Origin: Labilibaculum manganireducens
Lineage (GTDB): Bacteria; Bacteroidota; Bacteroidia; Bacteroidales; Marinifilaceae
Assembly (NCBI RefSeq): GCF_002843385.1
Contig: NZ_MVDE01000012.1
Span: 1 to 64,000 of the forward strand
Direction: 5' to 3'
Length of the DNA: 64,000 nt
Each line of letters begins with the position of its first letter. Position 1 is the first letter of the stretch. The notes below the pieces were generated by a model. That model worked only from the letters and a program-made list of their open reading frames with translations. It had not been told where the DNA came from and ran no database searches. The position numbers were made by a program, and so were the translations under genes. Positions 20,547 to 29,396 of the stretch are shown here, piece by piece.

Positions 20547-20696
20547 TTTTGTTGTGAATGAGCCGTTTTGTATTTTTTTAAATGGCTTTTTCTTATTGAA
20601 AACAGTATACCTAGGTGAGTAAAGACGAATTTTTAACCGCATTTGAAAATATTAAAATTGGTTTTTAAACTGATTTTTTAGATATTCAACCCCGAT

Positions 20697-21245
20697 ATGA
20701 AGGAGATTGAATTAATACATAATCTGAATGATGGAAACAGAATTGTTTTCAATCAGCTATTTAAAAAGTATTATTCAGGACTTTGTTCGTTTGCTTCTAA
20801 TTATATTTCAAATCAAGATTTAATAGAGGATTTTGTGCAAGAATCCTTTATAAAACTTTGGGAAAAAAGAAAATCCGTTGAATCTATTAGTGCCATGAAA
20901 GGCTTTTTGCATGTTGTTATTCGAAACAAGTGTCTCAATCATATTCGTGATTCAAAAAAAATATTTTTACTGGCAGATGAAGAATACAAACAACTTTTAT
21001 CTGAAGATTTTTTTCTGGAGAAAATTATAGAAGAGGAGTATTATTCTCAGTTATACCAACTTATAAAAACTTTACCTCCGCGAACTCAAGAAGTTTTAAA
21101 TTTGAGTATGAGAGGTTTAAATCAATCGGAGATATCGGAAGAATTAGATATCGAAATAAGTACTGTTAAAAGCCACAAGAAGCTTGCTTACAAAATATTA
21201 AGAAAAGGTTTTGAAGTTTTCGTTTTTGCGATGATGTTGAATTAA
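20697..21245 (+). CDS. ECF sigma-70 factor (Bacteroidota FecI-like)
   Basis: A 182-residue extracytoplasmic-function sigma factor. Region 2 lies at about residues 10-80 (FNQLFKKYYSGLCSFASNYI; IEDFVQESFIKLWEKR). Region 4 lies at about 115-170 (LPPRTQEVLNLSMRGLNQSE; helix-turn-helix ISTVKSHKKLAYKIL). Size and the neighbouring FecR-like gene place it in the Bacteroidota RNA polymerase sigma-70 family linked to TonB-dependent uptake. It should direct RNA polymerase to the downstream fecR-susC-susD genes when the anti-sigma factor is triggered. The ATG is at 20697. Confidence 0.92.
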   Translation: MKEIELIHNLNDGNRIVFNQLFKKYYSGLCSFASNYISNQDLIEDFVQESFIKLWEKRKSVESISAMKGFLHVVIRNKCLNHIRDSKKIFLLADEEYKQLLSEDFFLEKIIEEEYYSQLYQLIKTLPPRTQEVLNLSMRGLNQSEISEELDIEISTVKSHKKLAYKILRKGFEVFVFAMMLN

Positions 21246-21359
21246 TTCTTCATTGTTTGGCTAATTCAGACAAACTTAGAAAAATTCTTTTTTTTAAAAT
21301 CATTTTCTACTCCCCCTTCTTTTCGTTTTTCGTGTTATATATTTAGTAATAGGAAAAAA

Positions 21360-22559
21360 ATGGAAAAATTTAGTAAGGAGTTTAGGGTTGGTGAATTACT
21401 TTTCAAGCAAAGAATTGAAAGTTTATCACCTGTGGAGGAAATTGAGTTGAGTACTTGGTTAGAAAGCGATAATAAAAATGAATTGTTCGCGAATAGTTTA
21501 TTATCGGATGAAGATTTAGCAGAACAAATTTCAAAAAGAAAGAGCGTAAGAACTAATTCAGCTTTACAAAAGGTAAATGAAAAGATTGATTCTGCGAAAA
21601 CCCGTCGCTTAGTTATAAATTTCTTAAAATATGCAGCTGTAATTTTCCTGCCAATTGCTGCTGTTTGGTTTGCAAATTCTACTTATAACCAAAGTTTACT
21701 TGTACAAGAAATCCTAATTGAACCAGGTAGCCCGAAAGCTGTTTTAATGCTTGCAGACGGATCCAGTGTTGATTTGGGTGCTCAAAAAAATAAATCTATT
21801 CAGTTTGAGAATGAGGTTGTTGCCAGGAATGTCAATAGTAATCTTATTTACAGTCAATTGAATGAGAATAATCAAGAACAAAATTTAATTGAAAAATTCA
21901 ATACATTACTCACTCCGTTAAAAGGTGAATATTCGACTACTTTGAGTGATGGGACAAAAGTTTGGCTGAATTCTTCTTCTTCCCTTCGATATCCAGTTCA
22001 GTTTTCAAAAAATAAACGTAAAGTGTACTTGTTGGGAGAGGCATATTTTGAGGTGGCGAAAAATGAGACAAAGCCTTTTTACGTTGTTTTGGAAAATGGA
22101 ATGGAAGTTAGAGTATTGGGAACCAAATTCAATATTATGTCATATGGAGATGAAGATTTGGTTGAAACCACCCTTTTGGAAGGGAAAGTGCAGGTGACGT
22201 CCAAAAATGTCAACGGATGCGAACAGAAAAATATTTTAATTCCTAATCAGCAATTCTCTTTTAATAAAGAATCGAAAAAATCAGAAGTTAAATTTGTGGA
22301 TGCATCCATCTATGCATCATGGAAAGATGGTTTGTTTATTTTCGAAAATGAAAAACTTGGCGTTTTTATGAGAAAGCTGGAACGTTGGTATGGTTGTGGT
22401 ATTGTTTATGAGAATGAAGAATTAATGAACATTAGCTTTACTGGTGAAATAAAAAAGTATGAAAATTTTTCTTCAGTATTGAAAATGTTAAAGCTGACTG
22501 AAGATATTGATTTTGCTGTTGAAGGGAATGTAATCTACGTAAGAAAAGGACTAAAATAA
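21360..22559 (+). CDS. FecR-type anti-sigma factor
   Basis: A 399-residue inner-membrane anti-sigma factor. The cytoplasmic N-terminal part is residues 1-85. One membrane segment (YAAVIFLPIAAVWFANSTY, about 95-115) follows. The periplasmic FecR domain contains TTLSDGTKVWLNSSSSLRYP and VYLLGEAYFEVAKNETKPF, and a DUF4974-like C-terminal domain ends the protein (ISFTGEIKKYENFSSVLKML). It should hold the upstream sigma factor until the SusC-like receptor signals through its STN domain. It is 114 bp after the sigma gene and 105 bp before susC. Confidence 0.92.
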   Translation: MEKFSKEFRVGELLFKQRIESLSPVEEIELSTWLESDNKNELFANSLLSDEDLAEQISKRKSVRTNSALQKVNEKIDSAKTRRLVINFLKYAAVIFLPIAAVWFANSTYNQSLLVQEILIEPGSPKAVLMLADGSSVDLGAQKNKSIQFENEVVARNVNSNLIYSQLNENNQEQNLIEKFNTLLTPLKGEYSTTLSDGTKVWLNSSSSLRYPVQFSKNKRKVYLLGEAYFEVAKNETKPFYVVLENGMEVRVLGTKFNIMSYGDEDLVETTLLEGKVQVTSKNVNGCEQKNILIPNQQFSFNKESKKSEVKFVDASIYASWKDGLFIFENEKLGVFMRKLERWYGCGIVYENEELMNISFTGEIKKYENFSSVLKMLKLTEDIDFAVEGNVIYVRKGLK

Positions 22560-22664
22560 AAATCGGAAAATGCGCTAACATTTTCCGATCCTAAATCAAT
22601 TTTCCTGTCATGATTAGGACTCATGCAGGAATGTATTAAATGTATCATTTAACAAATCAAAACT

Positions 22665-25600
22665 ATGAAAAAATCATGGAGAATGAAAACCTTTCTTTCC
22701 GGAAGGTGGAGAAAAATTCTACTAATTATGAAGTTGACCTGTTTATTCATGCTATTAAGTGTGTTTCAACTTACGGCAAGTGTAAGTGCTCAGAATGTTC
22801 GCATGGATGTGGATTTTGAAGATGTGTCTTTGTCCGAGGTCTTTCGAGAGGTGAGAAAATTAAGCGGATTTAATTTTCTGTACAATGCTGAGGAAATCAA
22901 TAGTAAGGAGCACCTGAGCATTGAGATGAAAAATGCTACTCTTGAAGAGGTGCTTGAAGAATGCATTAAAGGAAGAGGTTTAAAGTATAATATTCAGGAC
23001 AGTACTATTGTATTGTCAACGGCACCAGAGCAAATACTTCGGGAAAGCGATGTTCAGGAAAAGAAAATTCTAAATGGATCTGTAACCGATAAGGATGGAT
23101 TTCCTTTGCCTGGAGTTTCGGTAGTTGTAAAGGGAACGACAAGAGGAGTTATTACCGATGTAGATGGTAATTTTAATCTTGATGTTAAAGGCGATAATAT
23201 TATTCTGCTTTTTTCATTTGTAGGAATGAAAACACAAGAAGTTTCGGTTGGAGAACTTTCTTCTCTTGAAATTGTTTTGGAGCAGGATAATTTGGGAATG
23301 GAGGAAGTTGTTGTCATTGGTTATGGTCAGATAAAAAAGGAGGATGCAACAGGCTCTGTTGTGGCATTGGGAGAGAAGGATTTTAATCAGGGAACTACAA
23401 GTTCACCACAAGATTTAATAATGGGAAAAGTTGCTGGAGTTAATCTTGTTAGCGCAGGAGGACAGCCAGGATCAGATGTTAGAATCCGAATTAGAGGTGG
23501 TTCTTCAATGTCTGCGAGTAATGATCCACTTATTGTGATAGATGGAGTACCTATTGACAATAGAAGTATTTCAGGGATGAGTAACATTCTTAGCTCTATA
23601 AATCCAAGTGATATTGCATCATTTTCTGTTCTTAAAGATGCTTCATCGACTGCAATTTACGGTTCAAGAGCATCAAATGGTGTAATTATTATCAATACTA
23701 AAAAAGCTAAAAAAGGGCAAAAGTTAAGTGTAGATTATGGCTCGAGGTTTTCTATCGGTAAAGTTGTGAAAACGTTTGATCTGTTAAATGGAGACGAATT
23801 TAGAGATATTATTAATAGCAGGCACGCTTCCGACTCGGATGTTGATAAAGCAATCCGCAATCGTTTGGGAAGTGAGGATACCAATTGGCAGGATGAAATC
23901 TATCAAAATAGTTTTAGTCAAGACCACAATCTTAGCATTGCGGCATCTGTAAAAGATATTCCTGTAAGAGCTTCTATAGGATACACCGATCAGGAAGGTG
24001 TTCTTAAAACTTCCGAGATGAAAAGAACGACCTATACTTTTAACATGAATCCAAGTTTATTTGATAATCATTTAAAGTTGAATATCGGCTTAAAGGGAAT
24101 GGATATTGATAATCGATTTGCAGATCCAGGTGCAATTGGGGCCGCAATTCGTTTTGATCCAACTCAGCCAGTTAGAAGTTCTGCTCCCGAATTCGATCAG
24201 TTCGGAGGATACTATACATGGATGCTTAATGGAACAAAGAATATTAATGGAACGAATAATCCTGTTTCTATGCTTGAGCAAGCGCGTGATAAATCGGATG
24301 TTAATCGAATTATCGGTGATTTTAAATTGGATTATAAAGTTCATGGTTTACCGGAGTTAAGTATTAACATGGTGACAGGTATTGATTATACTAAAAGTGA
24401 AGGGAAAGATATTGTTGATGATAAGGCTGCTTTCGCATCCAACGATAATTCGGAATTGATTAGGACATATAATCATGATCTTAAAAATGAACTTTTTGAT
24501 TTTTATTTGAATTACAATAAGGAATTTAAAAATATTGACAGTAGAATTGATGCTATGGCAGGGTATGAGTGGCAACATTTCAAGAGTGAATCAGATCAAA
24601 CTGTAATGCGAAGAAATGTTACAGATCCCTCCTTTAGTGCAGATGAAACAGAAAATTATTTAGTATCGTTTTTTGGTCGTTTAAACTATACTTTCAAAGA
24701 AAAGTACTTACTCACTTTAACTGTTCGTCGAGATGGTTCAAGCCGCTTTCATAAAGATGAAAGATGGGGAACTTTTCCATCACTGGCTTTTGCATGGAAG
24801 ATCAAAAATGAAAATTTCCTTAAGAACTCTAATCTGGTAAGTAGTTTAAATATGCGACTTGGATATGGAGTTACAGGACAGCAATCTATATCAAGTAATG
24901 ATTATCCATATATGGGAACTTATACTAAAAGTGATGAGTTCAGACAATATCAGTTTGGGTCAGAATTCGTTTATACACTGCGACCAAATGGATATGATGA
25001 GGCGTTAAAGTGGGAGGAAACCACAACTTACAATTTTGGATTGGATTATGGGTTCTTTAATAATCGTGTTTATGGTAGTCTTGATGTTTATTTTAAGGAA
25101 ACCGAAGATTTAATTAATACCATTCCCGTTCCAACAGGAACCAATTTCACAGATTTATTGACAACAAATGTTGGAGCATTAGAAAATAGAGGTGTTGAGT
25201 TTTCCATAAACACATTGCTTGTGGCTAAAGAAAATTTTAGTTGGGATTTAGGCTTTAATATCACATACAACGAGAATGAAATAACCAAGCTTACCAACTA
25301 CGATGATCCAAATTATAGAGGAGTTGAGACTGGTGGAATTAGTGGTGTTGGTGTTGGGAATAATATTCAGATCCACTCAGTTGGTCACGCCCTTAATACA
25401 TTTTCTGTCTACAAACAAAATTACGATCAAGCGGGTAAACCAATTGAGGGTGATTATGTTGATTTGAATAATGATGGAGAAATTAATACAAGTGACCGAT
25501 ACTTTGGTGGAAGTCCGGATCCTGAAGTTTTCATGGGAATTTCATCAAGTATAAATTATAAAAACTGGGATTTCAGCTTTAATGGTCGGGCAAGTTTTGG

Positions 25601-25961
25601 TAACGATGTTTATAACAATAATGCTTTGGGTGCACGTTATCAGGAAATGGTAGTTAATGATTATTTAACTAATTTGCCTTCGTCGATTAAGCATACACAA
25701 TTCGAAAATGCGCAGCAATTTTCAGATTTTTTTGTGGAGGATGGAAGCTTCTTTAAAATGGATAATATATCACTTGGGTACAGCTTTAAGAAATTAAAAA
25801 TGTTTAAAGGAGATGTTGATTTAAGATTGTATTCCAGTATTCAAAATGTATTTACGATTACTGGTTACGATGGACTTGATCCTGAAATTACAGATGGGAT
25901 TGATAACAATGTTTATCCAAGACCAAGAACATTTTTGTTTGGTGTTAACATGAAGTTTTAA
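22665..25961 (+). CDS. SusC/RagA TonB-dependent transducer
   Basis: A 1098-residue outer-membrane transporter. After the signal peptide come an STN signalling domain (about residues 50-100), a carboxypeptidase-D regulatory-like domain (about 113-195), a TonB plug (VVVIGYGQIKKEDATGSV onward, with DPLIVIDGVPIDNRSISG and SVLKDASSTAIYGSRASNGV) and a 22-strand-type barrel ending in RTFLFGVNMKF. The STN domain shows that it signals to the adjacent FecR as well as importing. It works with the SusD-like lipoprotein encoded 18 bp downstream. The substrate (glycan, peptide or other) is not evident, as no degradative enzyme lies nearby. Confidence 0.94.
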   Translation: MKKSWRMKTFLSGRWRKILLIMKLTCLFMLLSVFQLTASVSAQNVRMDVDFEDVSLSEVFREVRKLSGFNFLYNAEEINSKEHLSIEMKNATLEEVLEECIKGRGLKYNIQDSTIVLSTAPEQILRESDVQEKKILNGSVTDKDGFPLPGVSVVVKGTTRGVITDVDGNFNLDVKGDNIILLFSFVGMKTQEVSVGELSSLEIVLEQDNLGMEEVVVIGYGQIKKEDATGSVVALGEKDFNQGTTSSPQDLIMGKVAGVNLVSAGGQPGSDVRIRIRGGSSMSASNDPLIVIDGVPIDNRSISGMSNILSSINPSDIASFSVLKDASSTAIYGSRASNGVIIINTKKAKKGQKLSVDYGSRFSIGKVVKTFDLLNGDEFRDIINSRHASDSDVDKAIRNRLGSEDTNWQDEIYQNSFSQDHNLSIAASVKDIPVRASIGYTDQEGVLKTSEMKRTTYTFNMNPSLFDNHLKLNIGLKGMDIDNRFADPGAIGAAIRFDPTQPVRSSAPEFDQFGGYYTWMLNGTKNINGTNNPVSMLEQARDKSDVNRIIGDFKLDYKVHGLPELSINMVTGIDYTKSEGKDIVDDKAAFASNDNSELIRTYNHDLKNELFDFYLNYNKEFKNIDSRIDAMAGYEWQHFKSESDQTVMRRNVTDPSFSADETENYLVSFFGRLNYTFKEKYLLTLTVRRDGSSRFHKDERWGTFPSLAFAWKIKNENFLKNSNLVSSLNMRLGYGVTGQQSISSNDYPYMGTYTKSDEFRQYQFGSEFVYTLRPNGYDEALKWEETTTYNFGLDYGFFNNRVYGSLDVYFKETEDLINTIPVPTGTNFTDLLTTNVGALENRGVEFSINTLLVAKENFSWDLGFNITYNENEITKLTNYDDPNYRGVETGGISGVGVGNNIQIHSVGHALNTFSVYKQNYDQAGKPIEGDYVDLNNDGEINTSDRYFGGSPDPEVFMGISSSINYKNWDFSFNGRASFGNDVYNNNALGARYQEMVVNDYLTNLPSSIKHTQFENAQQFSDFFVEDGSFFKMDNISLGYSFKKLKMFKGDVDLRLYSSIQNVFTITGYDGLDPEITDGIDNNVYPRPRTFLFGVNMKF

Positions 25962-25979
25962 TCTTAAATTTTGGAAAAA

Positions 25980-27536
25980 ATGAATAAGAAATATTTAAAA
26001 TCAATATATATAATCGGACTATATCTATTCACTTTTTTTGTGACATCTTGTACCGATGATTTGGATACAGTGCCATTGGATAAAGACATTCAAATTGAAA
26101 TAAGCAGCGATGAGGATTTCAAGCAATTAATGGCGAAGTGTTATGCCAATTTAATACTTGGAGGGCAAACGGGAAGTGATAGAGACATCAGTAGATTAGA
26201 TGTGAATTTCTCATCTTATTTAAGGTTACTCTTTAATATGCAGGAATTAACAACAGATGAGGCTATTTGTGCATGGAATGATGGAAACCTGCCAGATTTG
26301 CATGACATGGATTGGAATGCACAAAATGAATTTATTACCGCAATTTACAGTCGAATAAATTTGGGTGTTTCGTATTGTAATAAACTCATTCAACAAATTA
26401 GCGAACAGTCAAAGTATTCAGATTATTTGCTTGAGGCTAGGGTTTTAAGAGCTCTTGCATACTGGCATATGTTAGATCTGTTTGGAACAGCTCCGTTTGT
26501 GACTGAAGCTGATCCCGTAGGTTCTTTCTTTTTCCCTGAACAAGCTTCAAGCGAAGAATTGTTTACATACATAGAATCAGAACTTCAAGCGATTGAAAAT
26601 GAATTGCCTGAGCCTGGCACTAATCAGTATGGACGGGCAGACAGGGGTTTGGCTTGGATGTTATTGGCCAAATTGTATTTAAATGCCGAAGTTTATATAG
26701 GGCAAGAGAAATATTCAGAATGTATTTCTTACTGTAACAAATTTACAGGTAATAGTTTTTATTCATTGGAGCCTGTTTATAAAAATTTGTTCTTAGCTGA
26801 TAATCATTTGCGACGGAATGAAATAATATTTCCCATTTGCTCAGATGGAAAGCGTACCCAAGGAGCGGGTGGAATGAGTTTCCTAATTCATGCTGGAATA
26901 GGAGGAACAATGAAAGGAAGCGACTACGGAGTAAGTGGTGGCTGGGGAGGAAACAGAACGACCAAGGCTCTGGTTAATAAGTTTTCTGATCCATCCGGTT
27001 TAACTGATAATAGAGCCAGTTTTTATACTGATGGACAAACGTTGGAAATTGACGATGTTTTTGCCTTCTCACAAGGTTATCCTGTGGTCAAATATTTTAA
27101 CATAACTTCGGCAGGTGATTCTGGATCTGATTTAGAATTTGTTGATACAGACTTTCCTTTATTCAGATATGCTGACGTGTTATTGATGTATGCCGAATGT
27201 GTTTTAAGAGGTGGTTCAGGTGGTGATGCAGCTACTGCATTGATTTATGTGAATCAAATTCGGGAAAGAGCCTATGGTGACGCATCTGGGAATATTAATT
27301 TATCGGAATTAACGCTGGAGTGGCTTCTCGATGAAAGAGCGCGGGAGTTACATTGGGAAGGTCATCGAAGAACCGATCTTGTACGTTATGGTAAATTAAC
27401 CGGAGGAGATTATCTATGGCCATGGAAAGGAAATACAAAAGAAGGCAGTTCAACAAATGCCAAATTTAATGTATTTCCAATACCTTCATCCGATATAAAT
27501 TCAAATCCAAACTTGGTGCAAAACGAAGGATATTAA
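25980..27536 (+). CDS. SusD/RagB outer-membrane nutrient-binding lipoprotein
   Basis: A 518-residue lipoprotein (lipobox FVTSC, near residue 23) of the SusD/RagB family. It has an N-terminal TPR-like region with LLEARVLRALAYWHMLDLFG and a C-terminal RagB/SusD domain ending LLDERARELHWEGHRRTDLV. SusD forms the lid of the SusC transporter and captures the ligand. The ATG at 25980 is chosen over a TTG three codons upstream. It is last in the sigma-FecR-SusC-SusD unit and is followed by a terminator. Confidence 0.94.
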   Translation: MNKKYLKSIYIIGLYLFTFFVTSCTDDLDTVPLDKDIQIEISSDEDFKQLMAKCYANLILGGQTGSDRDISRLDVNFSSYLRLLFNMQELTTDEAICAWNDGNLPDLHDMDWNAQNEFITAIYSRINLGVSYCNKLIQQISEQSKYSDYLLEARVLRALAYWHMLDLFGTAPFVTEADPVGSFFFPEQASSEELFTYIESELQAIENELPEPGTNQYGRADRGLAWMLLAKLYLNAEVYIGQEKYSECISYCNKFTGNSFYSLEPVYKNLFLADNHLRRNEIIFPICSDGKRTQGAGGMSFLIHAGIGGTMKGSDYGVSGGWGGNRTTKALVNKFSDPSGLTDNRASFYTDGQTLEIDDVFAFSQGYPVVKYFNITSAGDSGSDLEFVDTDFPLFRYADVLLMYAECVLRGGSGGDAATALIYVNQIRERAYGDASGNINLSELTLEWLLDERARELHWEGHRRTDLVRYGKLTGGDYLWPWKGNTKEGSSTNAKFNVFPIPSSDINSNPNLVQNEGY

Positions 27537-27748
27537 TTTATCAGAAATTCTAATTTAAAATAGCTGTTGGTGATTGGATTATCTGATTACCAATGGCTAT
27601 AATCCACAAATATTTACGGTAAAACAATTGATTAACAATCTAGTGGCTGGATTGAATAAGATACTTTTGTGCTTTTTTAAAATTGCACAGGTAAAGAGAT
27701 TCTTGTGGTTTTAGCCTTCTGCAGGGATAGTTTCATAAATTAGAAATG

Positions 27749-27779
27749 GAGGCGTCATTCTAAGATGGCGCCTCTTTAT
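27749..27779 (+). terminator. Terminator of the SusC-SusD operon
   Basis: GAGGCGTCA (27749-27757) pairs with TGGCGCCTC (27766-27774) with one G-T wobble, followed by TTTATA. It lies about 210 bp after the susD stop; the stretch 27537-27748 contains no other feature I can support. Confidence 0.65.
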
Positions 27780-27820
27780 ATGGATGAAAATAAGATTCAA
27801 TTAAAGATTATTGCAATAAA

Positions 27821-27845
27821 AACGGCTCCAAAATTTGGAGCCGTT
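27821..27845 (-). terminator. Terminator of the aminotransferase gene
   Basis: AACGGCTCCAAA (27821-27832) and TTTGGAGCCGTT (27834-27845) form a perfect 12-bp inverted repeat, with a U-rich minus-strand tail. It sits 48 bp past the aminotransferase stop and could act in both directions. Confidence 0.75.
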
Positions 27846-27892
27846 CTTTCATGTTTTTAAGCTAATTCCTTTTAGCTTTATCCTTTTACCTG

Positions 27893-29092
27893 TTAAATAG
27901 TCCTTCCCGGATAAACCTTCAATGCTTCAGCAAGAGTTTCCATCGCTTTCGCCAACTCTTCTTTTTTAAGAACGTAAGCAATACGCACCTCATTTTTGCC
28001 TAAACCTTTAGTCGCATAAAATCCAGTGGCAGGAGCAACCATTACAGTTTGGTTTTTGTATTCAAAATCCTCTAAAATCCACCGTGCAAACTTGTCAGCA
28101 TCGTCAATTGGAAGTTTTACTACGGTGTAGAAAGCTCCTTTAGGAGTTGGACAGTAAACGCCATCCATATCATTTAAAGCAGCCACCATAAAGTTACGGC
28201 GATCGATGTATTCGTTGTAAACTTCGGTGAAGTAATCTGCAGGTGTCTCCAAAGATGCTTCGGCAGCAATCTGTCCAAAAGCAGGAGGACACAAACGAGC
28301 CTGAGCAAATTTTAAAGCGGTGGTAATTACATCTTTATTTTTTGTTATCATCGCACCAATACGAACACCACATTCGCTGTAGCGTTTCGAAACAGAATCA
28401 ATTAGAATTACATTTTGCTCCAAGCCTTCCAACTTCATAGCTGAGAAATGTTCTTCGCCATCGTAACAAAACTCACGGTAAACTTCGTCTGAGAAAAGGA
28501 ACAGGTCGTGCTTGATAATCAATTCACGCAATTGGTTCAATTCCTCTTTTGAGTACAAGTAACCAGTTGGGTTATTTGGGTTACAAATAACAATTCCTTT
28601 GGTTTTTGGGGTCATTAATTTTTCGAATTCTTCAATTGCAGGCAATGCAAAATCATTTTCGATACTCGATGTAATTGGTTTCACAACCACACCGGCAGCT
28701 ACAGCAAAACCATTGTAGTTTGCATAAAAAGGTTCTGGAATTAAAATCTCATCCCCCGGATTCATACAAGTCATCAAAGCAAAAGTAATTGCTTCCGATC
28801 CACCGGTAGTAATCAACATTTCATTTTCGTCCACGTTAATTCCGATGTTCTGATAGTATTTCGCCAATTTTCTGCGATAAGAGATATTGCCCGCCGAATG
28901 AGAATACTCAATCACCTTTTCGGTACAATTTCTAATGGCTTCCATGGCAACCTCAGGTGTTTTAATGTCCGGCTGACCAATGTTTAATGGATACACAGTT
29001 CTTCCTGCAGCTCTTGCAGCTTCAGCGTAAGGAACCAATTTACGAATTGGTGACTCAGGCATTAATCTTCCTTTGTCTGATATTTGTGGCAT
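27893..29092 (-). CDS. PLP-dependent class I/II aminotransferase
   Basis: A 399-residue fold-type I aminotransferase. The PLP-binding Lys is in DSVSKRYSECGVRIGA, with the neighbouring ICNPNNPTGYLYS motif, the DEVYREF Asp and a C-terminal NEVRIAYVL. It resembles aspartate/aromatic aminotransferases annotated only as pyridoxal phosphate-dependent aminotransferase in Bacteroidota. It probably moves amino groups between glutamate and an oxo-acid; the substrate is not set by sequence. It is monocistronic and divergent from valS. Confidence 0.9.
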   Translation of the reverse strand: MPQISDKGRLMPESPIRKLVPYAEAARAAGRTVYPLNIGQPDIKTPEVAMEAIRNCTEKVIEYSHSAGNISYRRKLAKYYQNIGINVDENEMLITTGGSEAITFALMTCMNPGDEILIPEPFYANYNGFAVAAGVVVKPITSSIENDFALPAIEEFEKLMTPKTKGIVICNPNNPTGYLYSKEELNQLRELIIKHDLFLFSDEVYREFCYDGEEHFSAMKLEGLEQNVILIDSVSKRYSECGVRIGAMITKNKDVITTALKFAQARLCPPAFGQIAAEASLETPADYFTEVYNEYIDRRNFMVAALNDMDGVYCPTPKGAFYTVVKLPIDDADKFARWILEDFEYKNQTVMVAPATGFYATKGLGKNEVRIAYVLKKEELAKAMETLAEALKVYPGRTI

Positions 29093-29396
29093 TTGTTACG
29101 TGTTTATATATTTATGAATGAAGTTTTTTGTTGCTCAAAAGTAGATAAATTTCCATGTAAAAAAAATGATTTTTATTGCTTTTCAGCATCCCGTTAAAAA
29201 TCTGAAATTTACTCTCCAAACCAGTGATTTTAAAACAAATGCATGGTTTCATTCTCCCCCTTATTTTTATTGCAAAATACTTACAGATCGCTTTCCTACA
29301 GATTGTTGCTTTTTGTTGAAGATATATCTCTCAGATTTTCTTAATTTTGAGCCAAATTTTTTTAGTAGTATAGATTTTTAAATTTTAGTTAAACAC
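29093..29396. promoter_or_regulatory. Divergent promoter region, aminotransferase / valS
   Basis: A 304-bp AT-rich spacer. For valS, a TTG at 29316-29318 is followed after 23 bp by TAATTTTG (29342-29349), a fair match to the Bacteroidota -33/-7 promoter. I see no RNA gene, T-box or convincing small ORF here. Confidence 0.4.

Noticed and set aside
29166-29381. 71-codon frame before valS
   Set aside because: It overlaps the probable valS promoter and has no recognisable features.
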